Assembly: GCA_022432975.1 (NCBI GenBank)
Contig: CM039512.1
Coordinates: 39,309,936 to 39,373,935 of the forward strand
Direction: 5' to 3'
Length of the DNA stretch: 64,000 nucleotides
Source of the DNA: Begonia masoniana
Lineage: Eukaryota; Streptophyta; Magnoliopsida; Cucurbitales; Begoniaceae
The notes under the pieces were generated by a model. The model was not told where the DNA came from and made no database searches. It worked only from the letters and a program-made list of their open reading frames with translations. The position numbers and the translations under genes were made by a program. Shown here piece by piece: positions 43,701-57,300 of the stretch (positions are counted from its first letter, which is position 1; each line of letters starts with the position of its first letter).

Positions 43701-46670
43701 TGTAAGTGGCGAGAACGACCTGTATTGAGTACCTAATAACCTTCATAGACGAGTAATTAAAACTTAGTAATAAATTTGAAGAAGTATAAGAAACTTCACT
43801 TCAATCGATTTGTTCTAAAAAGACTGAACGTATCAAGCAAATGAGGTTTACTTTTACATGACTTGTGGTTAGAACCTAAGTTATCTATTTGACCTTAAAG
43901 GTTTTAACTTGAAATGATGATAACGACGTGCATTGAGGACCCAATAACCTTCATGCACGCGTATTTAAGAGTTAGTAATGCTTTTAAAGAACTATAAAAA
44001 ACTTTATTTCAATCAATTTGATCTAAAAGAAATCAACGTATCAAGCAAATGATGTTCATTGTTACATGACTTGCGGTTATAACCTAAGTCATCCATTTCA
44101 CCTTCGAGGTTTTAACTTGAAGTCATGAGAACGACGTGTATTGAGGATCCAACAACCTTTATGGACGCGTAATGAAAATTTAGTAATGCGTTTGAAGATG
44201 TATAAAAAACTTCACTTCAATCGATTTAATCGAAAAGAACTGAACGTATCAAAAAAATGAGGTTCACTGTTACATGACTTGTGGTTAGAACCTAAGTTAT
44301 CCATTTCATCTTCAACATTTTAACTTTAAGTGGTGAGAACGACCTGTATTGAGTACCTAATAACCTTCATCGACGAGTAATTAAAACTTAGTAATAAGTT
44401 TGAAGAAGTATAAGAAACTTCACTTCAATCGATTTGTTCCAAAAGGACTGAACGTATCAAGCAAATGAGGTTCACTTTTACAAGACTTGTGGTTAGAACA
44501 AAAGTTATCTGTTTGACCTTCAAGGTTTTAACTTGAAATGATGATAACGACGTGTATTGAGGACCCAATAACCTTCATGAACTGGTATTTAAGACTTAGT
44601 AATTCTTTTGAAGAACTATAAAATACTTTATTTCAATCAATTTGATCTAAATGAACTCAACGTATCAAACAAATGATGTTCACTGTAACATGACTTGTGG
44701 TTATAACCTAAGTCATCCATTTCACCTTCGAGGTTTTAACTTGAAGTGATGAGAACGACGTGTATTGAGGATCCAATAACCTTTATGGGCGTAATTAAGA
44801 TTTAGTAATGCGTTTGAAGATGTATAAGAAACTTCACTTCAATCGATTTGTTCCAAAAGAACTGAACGTATCAAAAAAATGAGGTTCACTGTTACATGAC
44901 TTGTGGTTAGAACCTAAGTTATCCATTTCATCTTCAACATTTTAACTGTAAGTGGCGAGAACGACCTGTATTGAGTACCTAATAACCTTCATAGACGAGT
45001 AATTAAAACTTAGTAATAAGTTTGAAGAAGTATAAGAAACTTCACTTCAATCGATTTGTTCTAAAAGGACTGAACGTATCAAGCAAATGAGGTTTACTTT
45101 TACATGACTTGTGGTTAGAACCTAAGTTATCTATTTGACCTTCAAGGTTTTAACTTGAAATGATGATAACGACGTGTATTGAAGACCCAATAACCTTCAT
45201 CCACTCGTATTTAAGAGTTAGTAATGCTTTTGAAGAACTATAAAAAACTTTATTTCAATCAATTTGACCTAAAAGAACTCAACATATCAAGCAAATGATG
45301 TTCATTGTTACATGACTTGTGGTTATAACCTAAGTCATCCATTTCACCTTCGAGGTTTTAACTTGAAGTCATGAGAACGACGTGTATTGAGGATCTAATA
45401 ACCTTTATGGATGCGTAATTAGAATTTAGTAATGCGTTTGAAGATGTATAAGAAAGTTCACTTCAATCGATTTGTTCGAAAAGAACTGAACGTATCAAAA
45501 AAATGAGGTTCACTGTTACATGACTTGTGGTTAGAACCTAAGTTATCCATTTCAACTTAAAGATTTTAACTTTATGTGGTGAGAACGACCTGTATTGAGT
45601 ACCTAATAACCTTCATAGACAAGTAATTAAGACTTAGTAATAAGTTTGAAGAAGTATAAGAAACTTCAAATCATTCGATTTATTCCAAAAGGACAGAACG
45701 TATCAAGCAAATGAGGTTCACTTTTACATGACTTGTGGTTAGAACCTAAGTTATCTATTTGACCTTCAAGGTTTTAACTTGAAATGATGATAACGACGTG
45801 TATTGAGGACCCAATAACCTTCATGAACGCGTATTTAAAACTTAGTAATGCTTTTGAAGAACTATAAAATACTTTATTTCAATCAATTTGATCTAAAAGA
45901 ACTCAACGTATCAAGCAAATGATGTTAACTGTTACATGACTTGTGGTTATAACATAAGTCATCCATTTCACCTTCGAGGTTTTAACTTGAAATGTTGAGA
46001 ACGACGTGTATTGAGGATCCAATAACCTTTATGGACGCGTAATTAAGATTTAGTAATGTGTTTTAAGATGTATAAGAAACTTCACTTCAAACGATTTGTT
46101 CCAAAAGAACTGAACGTATCAAAAAAATGAGGTTCACTGTTACTTGACTTGTGGTTAGAACCTAAGTTATCCATTTCATCTTCAAGATTTTAACTTTAAG
46201 TGGTGAGAACGACCTGTATTGAGTACCTAATAACCTTTATAGAGGAGTAATTAAGACTTAGTAATAAGTTTGAAGAAGTATAAGAAACTTCACTTCAATC
46301 GATTTGTTATAAAAGGACTGAACGTATCAAGCAAATGAGGTTCACTATTACATGACTTGTGGGTAGAACCTAAGTTATCTATTTGACCTTCAAGGTTTTA
46401 ACTTGAAATGATGATAGCGACGTGTATTGAGGACCCAATAACCTTCATGAACGCGTATTTAAGACTTAGTAATGCGTTTGAGGAACAATAAAAAATTTTA
46501 TTTCAATCAATTTGATCTAAAAGAACTCAACATATCAAGCAAATGATGTTCACTGTTACGTGACTTGTGGTTATAACCTAAGTCATCCATTTCACCTTCG
46601 AGGTTTTAACTTGAAGACATGAGAACGACGTGTATTGAGGATCCAATAACCTTTATGGACGAGTAATTAA
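40760..46670 (+). repeat. Trimeric higher-order repeat, period 624 bp
   Basis: Three monomer types alternate: one with AAGTCATCCATTTCACC and CCTTCGAGG, one with TTTAAGTGGTGAGAACGACC, and one with TATCTATTTGACC and GAACTATAAAA. The first type's AGTCATCC recurs at 41591, 42214, 42838, 43462, 44087, 44711, 45333, 45957 and 46581, giving steps of 622-625 bp. A degenerate unit precedes at about 40967. Confidence 0.93.
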
Positions 46671-46753
46671 GACTTGGTAATGCGTTTGAAGAAGTGTAAG
46701 AAACCTCACTTAAGACTTGGTAATGCGTTTGAAGAAGTGTAAGAAACCTCACT
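46668..46753 (+). repeat. 43-bp direct duplication within a monomer
   Basis: The segment beginning TAAGACTTGGTAATGCG occurs twice back to back at 46668 and 46711. It lies exactly where the trimeric domain gives way to ordinary monomers. Confidence 0.9.
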
Positions 46754-49700
46754 TCAATCAATTTGTTCCAAAAGAACTGAACGTATCAAGCAAATATGGT
46801 TCACTTTTACATGGCTTGTGGTTAGAACCTAAGTTATCTATTTCACCTTCAAGGTTTTAACTTGAAGTGATGATAACGACGTGTATTGAGGACCCAATAA
46901 CCATCATGAACATATATTTAAGACTTAGTAATGCTTTTGAAGATGTATAAAAAACTTTATTTCAATCAATTTGATCCAAAAGAATTGAACGTATCAAGCA
47001 AATGATGTTCACAGCTACATGACTTGTGGTTAGAACTTAAGTTATCCATTTCACCTTCAAGGTTTTAACTTGAAGTGATGAGAACGATGTGTATTGAGGA
47101 CACAATAACCCTTTTGGATGCGTAATTAAGATTTAGTAATTTGTTTGAAGATGTATAAGATACTTCACTTCAATCGATTTGATCTAAAAGAACTTAACGT
47201 ATCAAGTAAATAAGATTCACTGTTACATGACTTTTGGTTGGAACCTAAGTTATCCATTTCACCATCAAGGTTTTAACTTTAAGTGGTGAGAACGACCTGT
47301 ATTGAGTGCCTAATAACCTTCATGGACGCATAATAAAGACTTAGTATTGCGTTTGAACAAGTATAAGAAACGTCACTTCAATCTATTTGTTCCAAAAGAA
47401 CTGAACGTATCATGCAAATGAGGTTCACTGTCACTTGACTTGTGGTTAGAACCTAAGTTATCTATTTGACCTTCAAGGTTTTAACTTGAAGTGGTTAGAA
47501 CGACATGTATTGAGTACCTAATAACCTTCATGGACGCGTAATTTAGACTTAGTAAAGCGTTCGAAGAAGTATAAGAAACTTCACTTCAATCCATTTGTTC
47601 CAAAAAAACTGAACGTATCAAGCAAATGAGGGTCACTGTTACTTGACTTGTGGTTAGAACCTAAGTTATCCATTTCACCTTAAAGGTTTTAACTTGAAGT
47701 GATGAGAACGACGTGTAATGAGGACCTAATAACCCTCATGGACGAGTAATTAAGAGTTGGTAATGCGTTTGAAGAAATATAAAAAACTTCACTTAAATCG
47801 ATTTGTTTAAAAAGAACTTAACGTATTAAGCAAATGAGGTTCATTGTTACATAACTTGTGGTTACAACCTAAGTTATCCATTTCACCTTCAAGGTTTTAA
47901 CTTGAAGTGATGAGAACGACGTGTATTGAGGACCAAATAACCCTCATGGTCGAGTAATTAAGACTTGGTAAAGCGTTTGAAGAAGTATAAGAAACTTCAC
48001 TTCAATCGATTTGTTCCAAAAGAACTAAACGTATCAAGCAAATGTGGTTCACTGTTGCTTGACTTGTGGTTAGAACTTAAGTTATCAATTTTACCTTCAA
48101 GGATTTAACTTGAACTGATGAGAAAGACGTGTATTAAGAATCCAATAACCTTCATGGATGCGTAATTAAGATTTAGTAATGCGTTTAAAGAAGTATAAGA
48201 AACTTCACTTCAATCGATTTGTTCTAGAAGAACAGAACGTATCAAGCATATGAGGTTCACTGTTACATGACTTGTGGTTAGAACCTAAGTTACCCATTTC
48301 ACCTTCTTAGTTTTAACTTGATGTGATGAGAACGATGTTTATTGAGGACCCAACAACCCTAGTGGTCGAGTAATTAAGACTTGGTAATGCGTTTGAAGAA
48401 GTATAAGAAACTTCAATTCAATCGATTTGTTCCAAAAGAACTGAACGTATCAAGTAAATAAGGTTCACTGTTACATGACTTATGGTTAGAACCTAAGTTA
48501 TCCATTTCACCTTAAAGGTTTTAACTTAAAATGATGAGAACGACGTGTATTGAGTACCCAATAACCCTCATGGATGCTTAATTAAGATTTAGTAATGCGT
48601 TTGAAGAAGTATATGAAACTTCACTACAATTAATTTGTTTAAAAAAACCTTAATGTATTAAGCAAATGAGGTTAACTGTTACATGACTTGTGGTTAGAAC
48701 CTAAGTTATCCATTTCACCTTCAAAGTTTTTACTTGAAGTGATGAGAACGACGTGCATTGAGGACCCAATAACCCTCATGGACGAGTAATTAAGACTTGG
48801 TAATGCATTTGAAGAAGTATAAGAAACTTCACTTCAATCCATTTGTTCCAAAAGAACTGAACATATCAAGCAAATGAGGATCACTGTTACGTGACTTGTG
48901 GTTAGAACCTAACTTATCCATTTCACCTTAAAGGTTTTAACTTTAAATGATGAGAACGACGTGTATTGAGGACCCAATAACCCTCATGGACTGTTAATTA
49001 AGACTTGGTAATGCATTTGAAAAAGTATAAGAAACTTCACTTCAATCAATTTGTTTAAAAATAACTAAACGTATTAAGCAAATGAGGTTCACTGTAACAT
49101 GACTTGTGGTTAACTTAAGTTATCCATTTCACCTTCAAGGTTTTAACTTGAAGTGATGAGAATGACGTGTATTGAGGACACAATAACCCTTTTGGACGCG
49201 TAATTAAGATTTAGTAATTTTTTTGAAGATGTATAAGAAACTTCACTTCAATCGATTTGATCTAAAAGAACTTAACGTATTAAGCAAATGAGATTCACTG
49301 TTACATGACTTGTGGTTGGAACCTAAGTTATCCATTTCAACATCAAGGATTTAACTTGAAGTGATAAGAACGATATGTATTAAGGATCCAATAACCCTCA
49401 TGGAGGCGTAATTAAGATTTAGTAATGCGTTTGAAGAAGTATAAGAAACTTCACTTCAATCGATTTGTTCCAAAAGAACTGAACGTATCAAGCAAATGAG
49501 GTTCACTGATACATGACTTGTTGTTAGAATATAAGTTACCCATTTCACCTTCTAGTTTTTAACTTGAAGTGTTGAGAACGATCTGTATTGAGGATTTAAT
49601 AACCCTCATGGACGAGTAATTAAGACTTGGTAAAGCGTTTAAAGAAGTATAAGAAACTTCACTTCAATCGATTTGTTCCAAAAGAACTGACCGTATCAAG

Positions 49701-51796
49701 TAAATGAGGTTCACTGTTACATGACTTGTGGTTAGAACCTAAGTTATCCATTTCACCTAAAAAGTTTTAAATTGAAGTGATGAGAAGGACGTGTATTGAG
49801 GACCCAATAACACTCATGGACGAGTAATTAAGACTTGGTAATGCATTTGAAGAAATATTAGAAACTTCACTTCAATCAATTTGTTCCAAAAGAACTTAAC
49901 GTATCAAGCAAATGAGGTTCACTGTTACATGACTTGTGGTTAGAACCTAAGTTATCAATTTCACCTTCAAGGATTTAACTTGAAGTGATGAGAACGACGT
50001 GTATTGAGGATCCAATAACCCACATGAATGCGTAATTAAGATTTAGTAATGCGTTTGAAGAAGTATAAGAAACTTCACTTCAATCGATTTGTTCCAAAAG
50101 AACTGAATGTATCTAGCAAATGAGGTTCACTGTTACATGACTTGTTGTTAGAACCTAAGTTACCCATTTCACCTTCTAGGTTTTAACTTTAAGTGTTGAG
50201 AACGATGTGCATTGAGGACCCAATAACCCTCATGGACGAGTAATTAAGACTTGGTAATGCGTTTGAAGAAGTATAAGAAGATTCACTTTAATCGATTTGT
50301 TCCAAAAGAACTGAACGTATCCATCAAATGAGGTTCATTGTTACATGACTTGTGGTTAGAACCTAAGTTATCCATTTCATCTAAAAAGTTTTAACTTTAA
50401 GTGATGAGAACGACGTGTATTTAGGACCCAATAACCCTCATGGACGACTAATTAAGACTTGGTAATGCATTTGAAGAAGTATAAGAAACTTTACTTCAAT
50501 CAATTTGTTTAAAAAGAACTGAACATATTAAGCAAATGAGGTTCACTATTACATGACTTGTGGTTAGAACCTAAGTTATCCATTTCACCTTCAAGTTTTT
50601 AACTTTAAGTGGTGAGAACGACCTGTATTGAGTACCTAATAACCTTCATGGACCCGTAATAAAGACTTAGTAATGCGTTTGAACAAGTATAAGAAACTTC
50701 ACTTCAATCTATTTGTTCCAAAAGAACTGAACGTATCATACAAATGAGGTTCACTGTCAATTGACTTGTGGTTAGAACCTAAGTTATCCATTTGACCTTC
50801 AAGGTTTTAACTTGAAGTGGTTAGAACGACCTGTATTGAGTACCTAATAACCTTCATGTACGCGTAATTTAGACTTAGTAAAGCGTTCGAAGAAGTATAA
50901 GTAACTTCACTTCAATCCATTTGTTCCAAAAAAACTGAACGTATCAAGCAAATGAGGGTCACTATTACATGACTTGTGGTTAGAACCTAAGTTATCCATT
51001 TCACCTTAAAGGTTTTAATTTGAAGTGATGAGAACGACGTGTAATGAGGACCCAATAACCCTCATGGACGAGTAATAGTTTGTAATGCGTTTGAAGAAGT
51101 ATAAGAAACTTCACTTAAATCGATTTGTTTAAAAAGAACTTAACGTATTAAGCAAATGAGGTTCATTGTTACATAATTTGTGGTTAGAACCTAAGTTATC
51201 CATTTCACCTTCATGGTTTTAACTTGATGTGATGAGAACGATGTGTATTAAGGACCAAATAACCCTCATGGACGAGTAATTAAGACTTGGTAAAGCGTTT
51301 GAAGAAGTATAAGAAAATTTACTTCAATCGATTTGTTCCAAAAAAACTAAACATATCAAGCAAATGTGGTTCACTATTGCATGACTTGTGGTTATAACTT
51401 AAGTTATCAATTTCACCTTCAATGATTTAACTTGAACGGATGAGAACGACGTGTATTGAGGATCCAATAACCTTCATGGATGCGTAATTAAGATTTAGTA
51501 ATGCGTTTAAAGAAGTATAAGAAACTTCACTTCAATCGATTTGTTCCAAAAGAACTGAACGTATCAAGCAAATGAGGTTCACTGTTACATGACTTGTGGT
51601 TAGAACCTAAGTTACCCATTTCACCTTCTTGGTTTTTGTAACACCTGAGTTAACGGCCAGGTGATTTTCCTAACTGTATTAATGGTCATGAATATTTAAT
51701 CTTTACAGTTTAGGACTCATACCAAGAATAATTAATTTCATGTGGATTTAAACTAGGTTGGGTGGCAAAGTTGTAATAATGAAGGGTGATGACCAA

Positions 51797-51805
51797 TATA
51801 TAAAG
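51797..51805 (+). promoter_or_regulatory. TATA box of group S LTR
   Basis: TATATAAAG about 160 bp into the LTR, in the same place as TATAAATAG at 1220 of the sister copy. Confidence 0.6.
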
Positions 51806-52816
51806 AAAAAGAAAATGTTTTAAACCTCACTTGAACTACTGTAGCCGACACCTTCCTTTTCGGCAATTTCTTCTCTCCCAAGCTCTTGGTCTCTGCTTCT
51901 GGCATACCCTCTTCGACGATCGGTTTCTCTGCCACTACTCGACTACTTTGTGCCCGAGGTGTGCAATAGTCAATGTAGCTATCTGTTAGCTTGTTAGCCT
52001 TGTTTTCTACTCGGCATTGGAGTTTTGGACTTTCCAATGGCCGACTAATAATAAGAACATTTGGAATCTGAGAGTGGGAATGCTTTTATCAATTGATTCT
52101 GGACATTTAGAACAACCACCTCTGAGTTATCGATAATCGAATCAGTCTGTTTTTGTTTTGGATTTCAAATTGCACAGAGTATTAGACTAGGGACTCGGGA
52201 ATAACTTTAGCTATTAAATCTTAGGATAACTTGAGATTAGAACTACTAGGATTTTTGTTTTAACTACTGCAATGTAAATGTTTTAGGTGAAGACGTTTGA
52301 AGAGAAAGGAGCTCAAGTGCTAAGGAGACCAGGTAAGTGAATGTATTAAGATTTCCGGCTAATAGAGCCCTACATCGTGGGAGTACTAGGTTGAGATGTC
52401 TAATGTTTACCTTATGATAATGAGCTTGTCTGCACTTGTAGGTTTTATGTATGTTGCGAGTTATACTATTTGATGACCTGCTAGTGAATGTGAAGTTGTT
52501 TGCTCTGGTATGATCCTTGTCATAGTTTGATGAGTTAAAAGTTCTCATGTTCATGCATCATGAATGTTTCTCAAGCATAAGAAAATGTTTTAACGCATGT
52601 TTTCCATGAACAAGATATGTATGTATACATGTATATATATAAGATTTATGCAACGTGGACTAAGTGAGGGTTGGGGGCGGTTCAGCGTATGTCACAGTCC
52701 AAAGAAGGACATATGAATACGACGCGCAGTAGGGAACAAGATCAAACTCACTGTCGAACCCCCTTTACCGGCACAAATCCTCTATTGATCCACACAACCT
52801 AAACAAAGAATATGAT

Positions 52817-52968
52817 CAAAGAATATGAATGATGAATATGATCAATGACTATGAATGATGAATATGATCAATGACTATGAATGATGAATATGATCAATGA
52901 CTATGAATGATGAATATGATCAATGACTATGAATGATGAATATGATCTATGACTATGAATGATGATTT
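52817..52968 (+). repeat. 26-bp minisatellite
   Basis: Unit CAATGACTATGAATGATGAA plus TATGAT, starting at 52843, 52869, 52895 and 52921 with a variant at 52947. Lies inside the second intron-like interval of the LTR and is absent from the sister LTR at 1071. Confidence 0.95.
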
Positions 52969-53539
52969 CAAGCAAAGATATGAATAAGAAAAAGACTTAT
53001 GAGCATGTGATTTTCCCAAACTATACATTCATGCATCCATATTAGTGTTGCATTCCTTACTAAGCATTAGGCTTATAGTTTAAACCTTATGATGTAGGTG
53101 ACGAGTTTTCAGGTGAGGAACTCAAAGTTAATGAGGATGTCTAAGCTTGGTTGCTGGAGGATGCTCAGTGTGACAGTGAAGGATGGATAGGCGAATAAGT
53201 TCCCTGGTTATGCTCATAGTAAGTCTGAAAAGTTTACGATGATCCGATGACTAAATAGAACATAATTTCTTATAACAATGAGATTTGGATTTGAAGAGCT
53301 TGTCTTTAGAGTCTGAATACGATTTTAAGGATTAATGAATGGTTTGTTTTGCTTGAGTCTTCCGCTATGCGTATTTTAGATGAGTTTATGATTTTTACTC
53401 TTTGAGGTTTATGGTTACAGAGTAAGGGATCGGGTGAGTTGTGATATGTTCTGTCGGATGAAGATGTTTGATGATGATAGTGTTTTACTGCCGTATGATA
53501 GAAGCTGGATGAAGCAATCATCCGGCTGACGTCATTGGC

Positions 53540-54090
53540 GGATGTCAATAGATGAGAGTTAAACGATTGAGTCTTCCGGGTGACGTCACCGGAAGATGTG
53601 GTATGACGTCACCGGAAGATGTAGTTTGTTTCCTCGCTCGATGATGTAAATGTTAACTTGTCGTTTAGTGTTCGGCAGATGTAGAGTGTTTAAGCCATCG
53701 GATGATGAAAGTGTTATTTTGTCGTCTAGCGATCGGCAGATGTACAGTGTTTAAGCCATCAGATGATGAAAGTGTTATTTTGTCGTCTAGCGATCGGCAG
53801 ATATAGAGTGTTTAAGCCATCGGACGATGAGAGTGTTATTTTGTCGTCTAGTGATCGGCAGATGTAGTGTAATAAGTCACCGGATGATGAGAATGTTATT
53901 TGTCGATTAGTGACCGGGTCATGTTTTAATTATTCACGTGAGATGCACATGACCACCGGATGATGTACCCTTATTTCATCGGATGATGTAGAGAGCTTCC
54001 CCACCGGATGGTATAAAATCGGTCTTGTTGTCTAGTGACCGGTAGATGTGGTTCATTTTTCTATCGGTAGATGCAGTCTATAACTTAAAG
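53540..54090 (+). repeat. 61-bp tandem repeats in 3' part of group S LTR
   Basis: GTGTTATTTTGTCGTCTAG-type units with steps of 61 bp (for example 53711, 53772, 53833), each holding CGGCAGATG and CGGATGATG motifs, becoming irregular on both sides. Related motifs appear at 2725-3215 and, reversed, at 63800-64000. Confidence 0.9.
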
Positions 54091-54309
54091 TTTTCCCTTC
54101 ACTAGCTGATACACATTGTACTGCCCGCCGGCAGACATGTGATGTTTTCCTTTGCCGATTGAGGCTTAGCGAATCGCATATGACATCTTGAGTTAAATTA
54201 TGTTTCAAAAAAAAAAAACACACTGCTAATAATGAATCATGTGTAAGTATTAAGGATTAAATGATTAAGAAAGATACAGATTATGTGACGATCCTCTCGG
54301 GTCGTTACA

Positions 54310-57300
54310 GTTTTAACTTGAAGTGATGAAAAACGATGTTTATTGAGGACCCAATAAACCTCGTCGGTCGAGTAATTAAGACTTGGTAATGCGTTTGAAG
54401 AAGTATAAGAAACTTCACTTCAATCGATTTGTTCCAAAAGAACTGAACGTATCAAGTAAATAAGGTTCACTGTTACATGACTTACGGTTAAAACCTAAGT
54501 TATCCATTTCACCTTAAAAGTTTTAACTTGAAGTGATGAGAACGACGTGTATTGAGGACCCAATAACCCTCATGGATGCGTAATTAAGATTTAGTAATGC
54601 ATTTGAAGAAGTATATGAAACTTCACTACAATCAATTCGTTTAAAAAGAACTGAACGTATTAAGCAAATGAGGTTCACTGTTACACGACTTGTGGTTAGA
54701 ACCTAAGTTATCCATTTCACCTTCAAGGTTTTAACTTGCAAGTGATGAGAACGACGTGCATTGAGGACCCAATAACCCTCATGGACGAGAAATTAAGACT
54801 TGGTAATGCATTTGAAGAAGTATAAGAAACTTCACTTCAATCAATTTGTTTAAAAAGAACTGAACGTATTAAGCAAATGAGGTTCACTGTTACATGACTT
54901 GTGGTTAGAACCTAAGTTATCTATTTCACCTTCAAGGTTTTAACTTTAAGTGATGAGAACGACGTGTATTGAGGACCAAATAACCCTCATGGACGAGTAA
55001 TTAAGACTTGGTAATACAATTGAAGAAGTATAAGAAACTTCACTTCAATCGATTTATTCCAAAAGAACTAGACGTATCAAGCAAATGAGGTTCACTATTG
55101 CACGACTTGTGGTTAGAACCTAAGTTATCCATTTCACCTTCAAGGATTTAACTTGAAGAGATGAGAACGACGTGTATTAAGGATCCAATAACCCTCATGG
55201 AGGCGTAATTAAGATTTAGTAATGCGTTTGACGAAGTATAAAAAACTTCACTTCAATCGATTTGTTCCAAAAGAACTGAACGTATCAAGCAAATGAGGTT
55301 AACTCTTACATGACTTGTGGTTAAAACCTAAGTTATCAATTTCACCTTCAAGGATTTAACTTGAAGTGATGAGAACGACATGTATTGAGGATGAAATAAC
55401 CCCATGGATGCGTAATTAAGATTTAGTAATGCGTTTAAAGAAGTATAAGAAACTTCACTTCAATCGATTTGTTCCGAAAGGACTGAACGTATCAAGCAAA
55501 TGAGGTTCACTGTTACATGACTTGTGGTTAGAACCAAAGTTACCCATTTAACCTGCTAGGTTTTAACTTGAAGTGATGAGAATGATGTGTATTAAGGACC
55601 CAATAACACTCATGGACGAGTAATTAAGACTTGGTAATGCGTTTGAAGAAGTATAAGAAACTTTACTTCAATCGATTTGTTCCAAAAGAACTGAACATAT
55701 CAAGCAAATGAGGTTCACTGTTACGTGACTTGTGGTTATAACCTAAGTTATCCATTTCACCTTAAAGGTTTTAACTTGAAGTGATGAGAACGACTTGTAT
55801 TGAGGACCCAATAACCTTCATGGACGATTAATTAAGACTTGGTAATGCATTTGAAGAAGTATAAGAAATTTCACTTCAATCAATTTGTTTAAAAAGAAAT
55901 AAACGTATTAAGCAAATGAGGTTCACTGTTACATGACTTGTTGTTAGAACCTAAGTTATTCATTTCACCTTCAAGGTTTTAACTTGAAGTGATAAGAACG
56001 ACGTGTATTAAGGACCCAATAACCCTCATGGACGAGTAATTAAGACTTGGTAATGAATTTGAAGAAGTATAACAAACTTCACTTCAATCAATTTATTTAA
56101 AAAGAACTAAACGTATTAAGCAAATGAGGTTCACTGTTACATGACTTGTGGTTAGAATCTAAGTTATCCATTTCACCTTCAAGGATTTAACTTGAAATGA
56201 TTAGAACGACATGTATTGAGGATCGAATAACCCTCATGGAGGCATAATTAAGATTTAGTAATGCGTTTGAAGAAGTATAAGAAACTTCACTTCAATCGAT
56301 TTGTTCCAAAAGAACTGAACGTATCAAGCAAATGAGGTTCACTGTTACATGACTTGTGGTTAGAACCTAAGTTATCAATTTCACCTTCAAGGATTTAACT
56401 TGAAATGATGAGAACGACGTGTGTTGGCGATCCAATAACCCACATTGATGCGTAATTAAGATTTAGTAATGGGTTTGAAGAAGTATAAGAAACTTAACTT
56501 CAATCGATTTGTTCCAAAAGAACTGAACGTATCAAGCAAATGAGGTTCACTGTTACATGACTTGTTGTTAGTACCTAAGTTACCCATTTCAACTTCTTTG
56601 TTTTAACTTGAAGTGTTGAGAACGATGTGTATTGAGGACCCAATAACCCTCATAGACGAGTAATTAAGACTTGGTAATGCGTTTCATAAAGTATAAGAAA
56701 CTTCACTTCAATCAATTTGTTCCAAAAGAACTGACCGTATCAAGCAAATGAGGTTCACTGTTACATGGCTTGTGGTTAGAACCTAAGTTATCCATTTCAC
56801 CTAAAAAGTTTTAAATTGAAGTGATGAGAATGACGTGTATTGATGATCCAATAACCCTCATGGATGAGTAATTAGGACTTGGTAATGCATTTGAAGAAGT
56901 ATTAGAAGCTTCACTTTAATCAATTTGTTTAAAAAGAACTGAACGTATTAAGCAAATGAGATTCACTGTTACATGACTTGTGGTTAGAACCTAAGTTATC
57001 CATTTCACCTTCAAGATTTTAACTTGAAGTGACGAGAACGACGTGTATTGAGTTCCCAATAACCCTCATGGACGAGTAATTAAGACTTGGTAATGCATTT
57101 GAAGAAGAATAAGAAACTTCACATCAATCAATTTGTTTAAAAAGAACTGAACGTATTAAGCAAATAAGGTTCACTATTACATAACTTGTCATTAGAACCT
57201 AAGTTATCCATTTCACCTTCAAGGATTTAACATGAAATGATGAGAACGACATGTATTGAGGATCCAATATCCCTCATGGAGGCGTAATTAAAATTTAGTA

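Larger units (their letters stand above)
36967..51636 (+). repeat. 208-bp satellite array, block 2
   Basis: About 70 monomers in direct orientation, continuing the array of block 1 across the 17.8-kb insertion. A fixed landmark recurs at 208-bp steps (for example 49711, 49919, 50127). Most monomers here carry AACCCTCATGGACGAG and GACTTGGTAATG, unlike block 1. Within 40.8-46.7 kb the array is a trimeric higher-order repeat. No gene or other insertion was seen in the block. Confidence 0.97.
51637..54309 (+). mobile_element. Solo LTR, group S, inserted in the satellite
   Basis: 2673 bp from TGTAACACCTGAG to GTCGTTACA, with a perfect 5-bp duplication GTTTT (51632-51636 and 54310-54314). No internal domain. 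It is colinear with 1071-3344: TATATAAAG at 51797, acceptor ending 52286, a 46-nt exon-like segment 52287-52332, donor GTAAGT at 52333, acceptor ending 53097. It contains a 26-bp minisatellite and a 61-bp tandem repeat region. Open frames on its reverse strand are chance frames. Confidence 0.95.

Noticed and set aside
36967..51636. CRISPR array
   Set aside because: The 208-bp unit repeats throughout with no distinct spacers, and the context is plant satellite.
51753..52037. Reverse-strand 94-codon frame as a host gene
   Set aside because: It lies wholly within a solo LTR leader bounded by a perfect target duplication, and no recognisable domain was seen.
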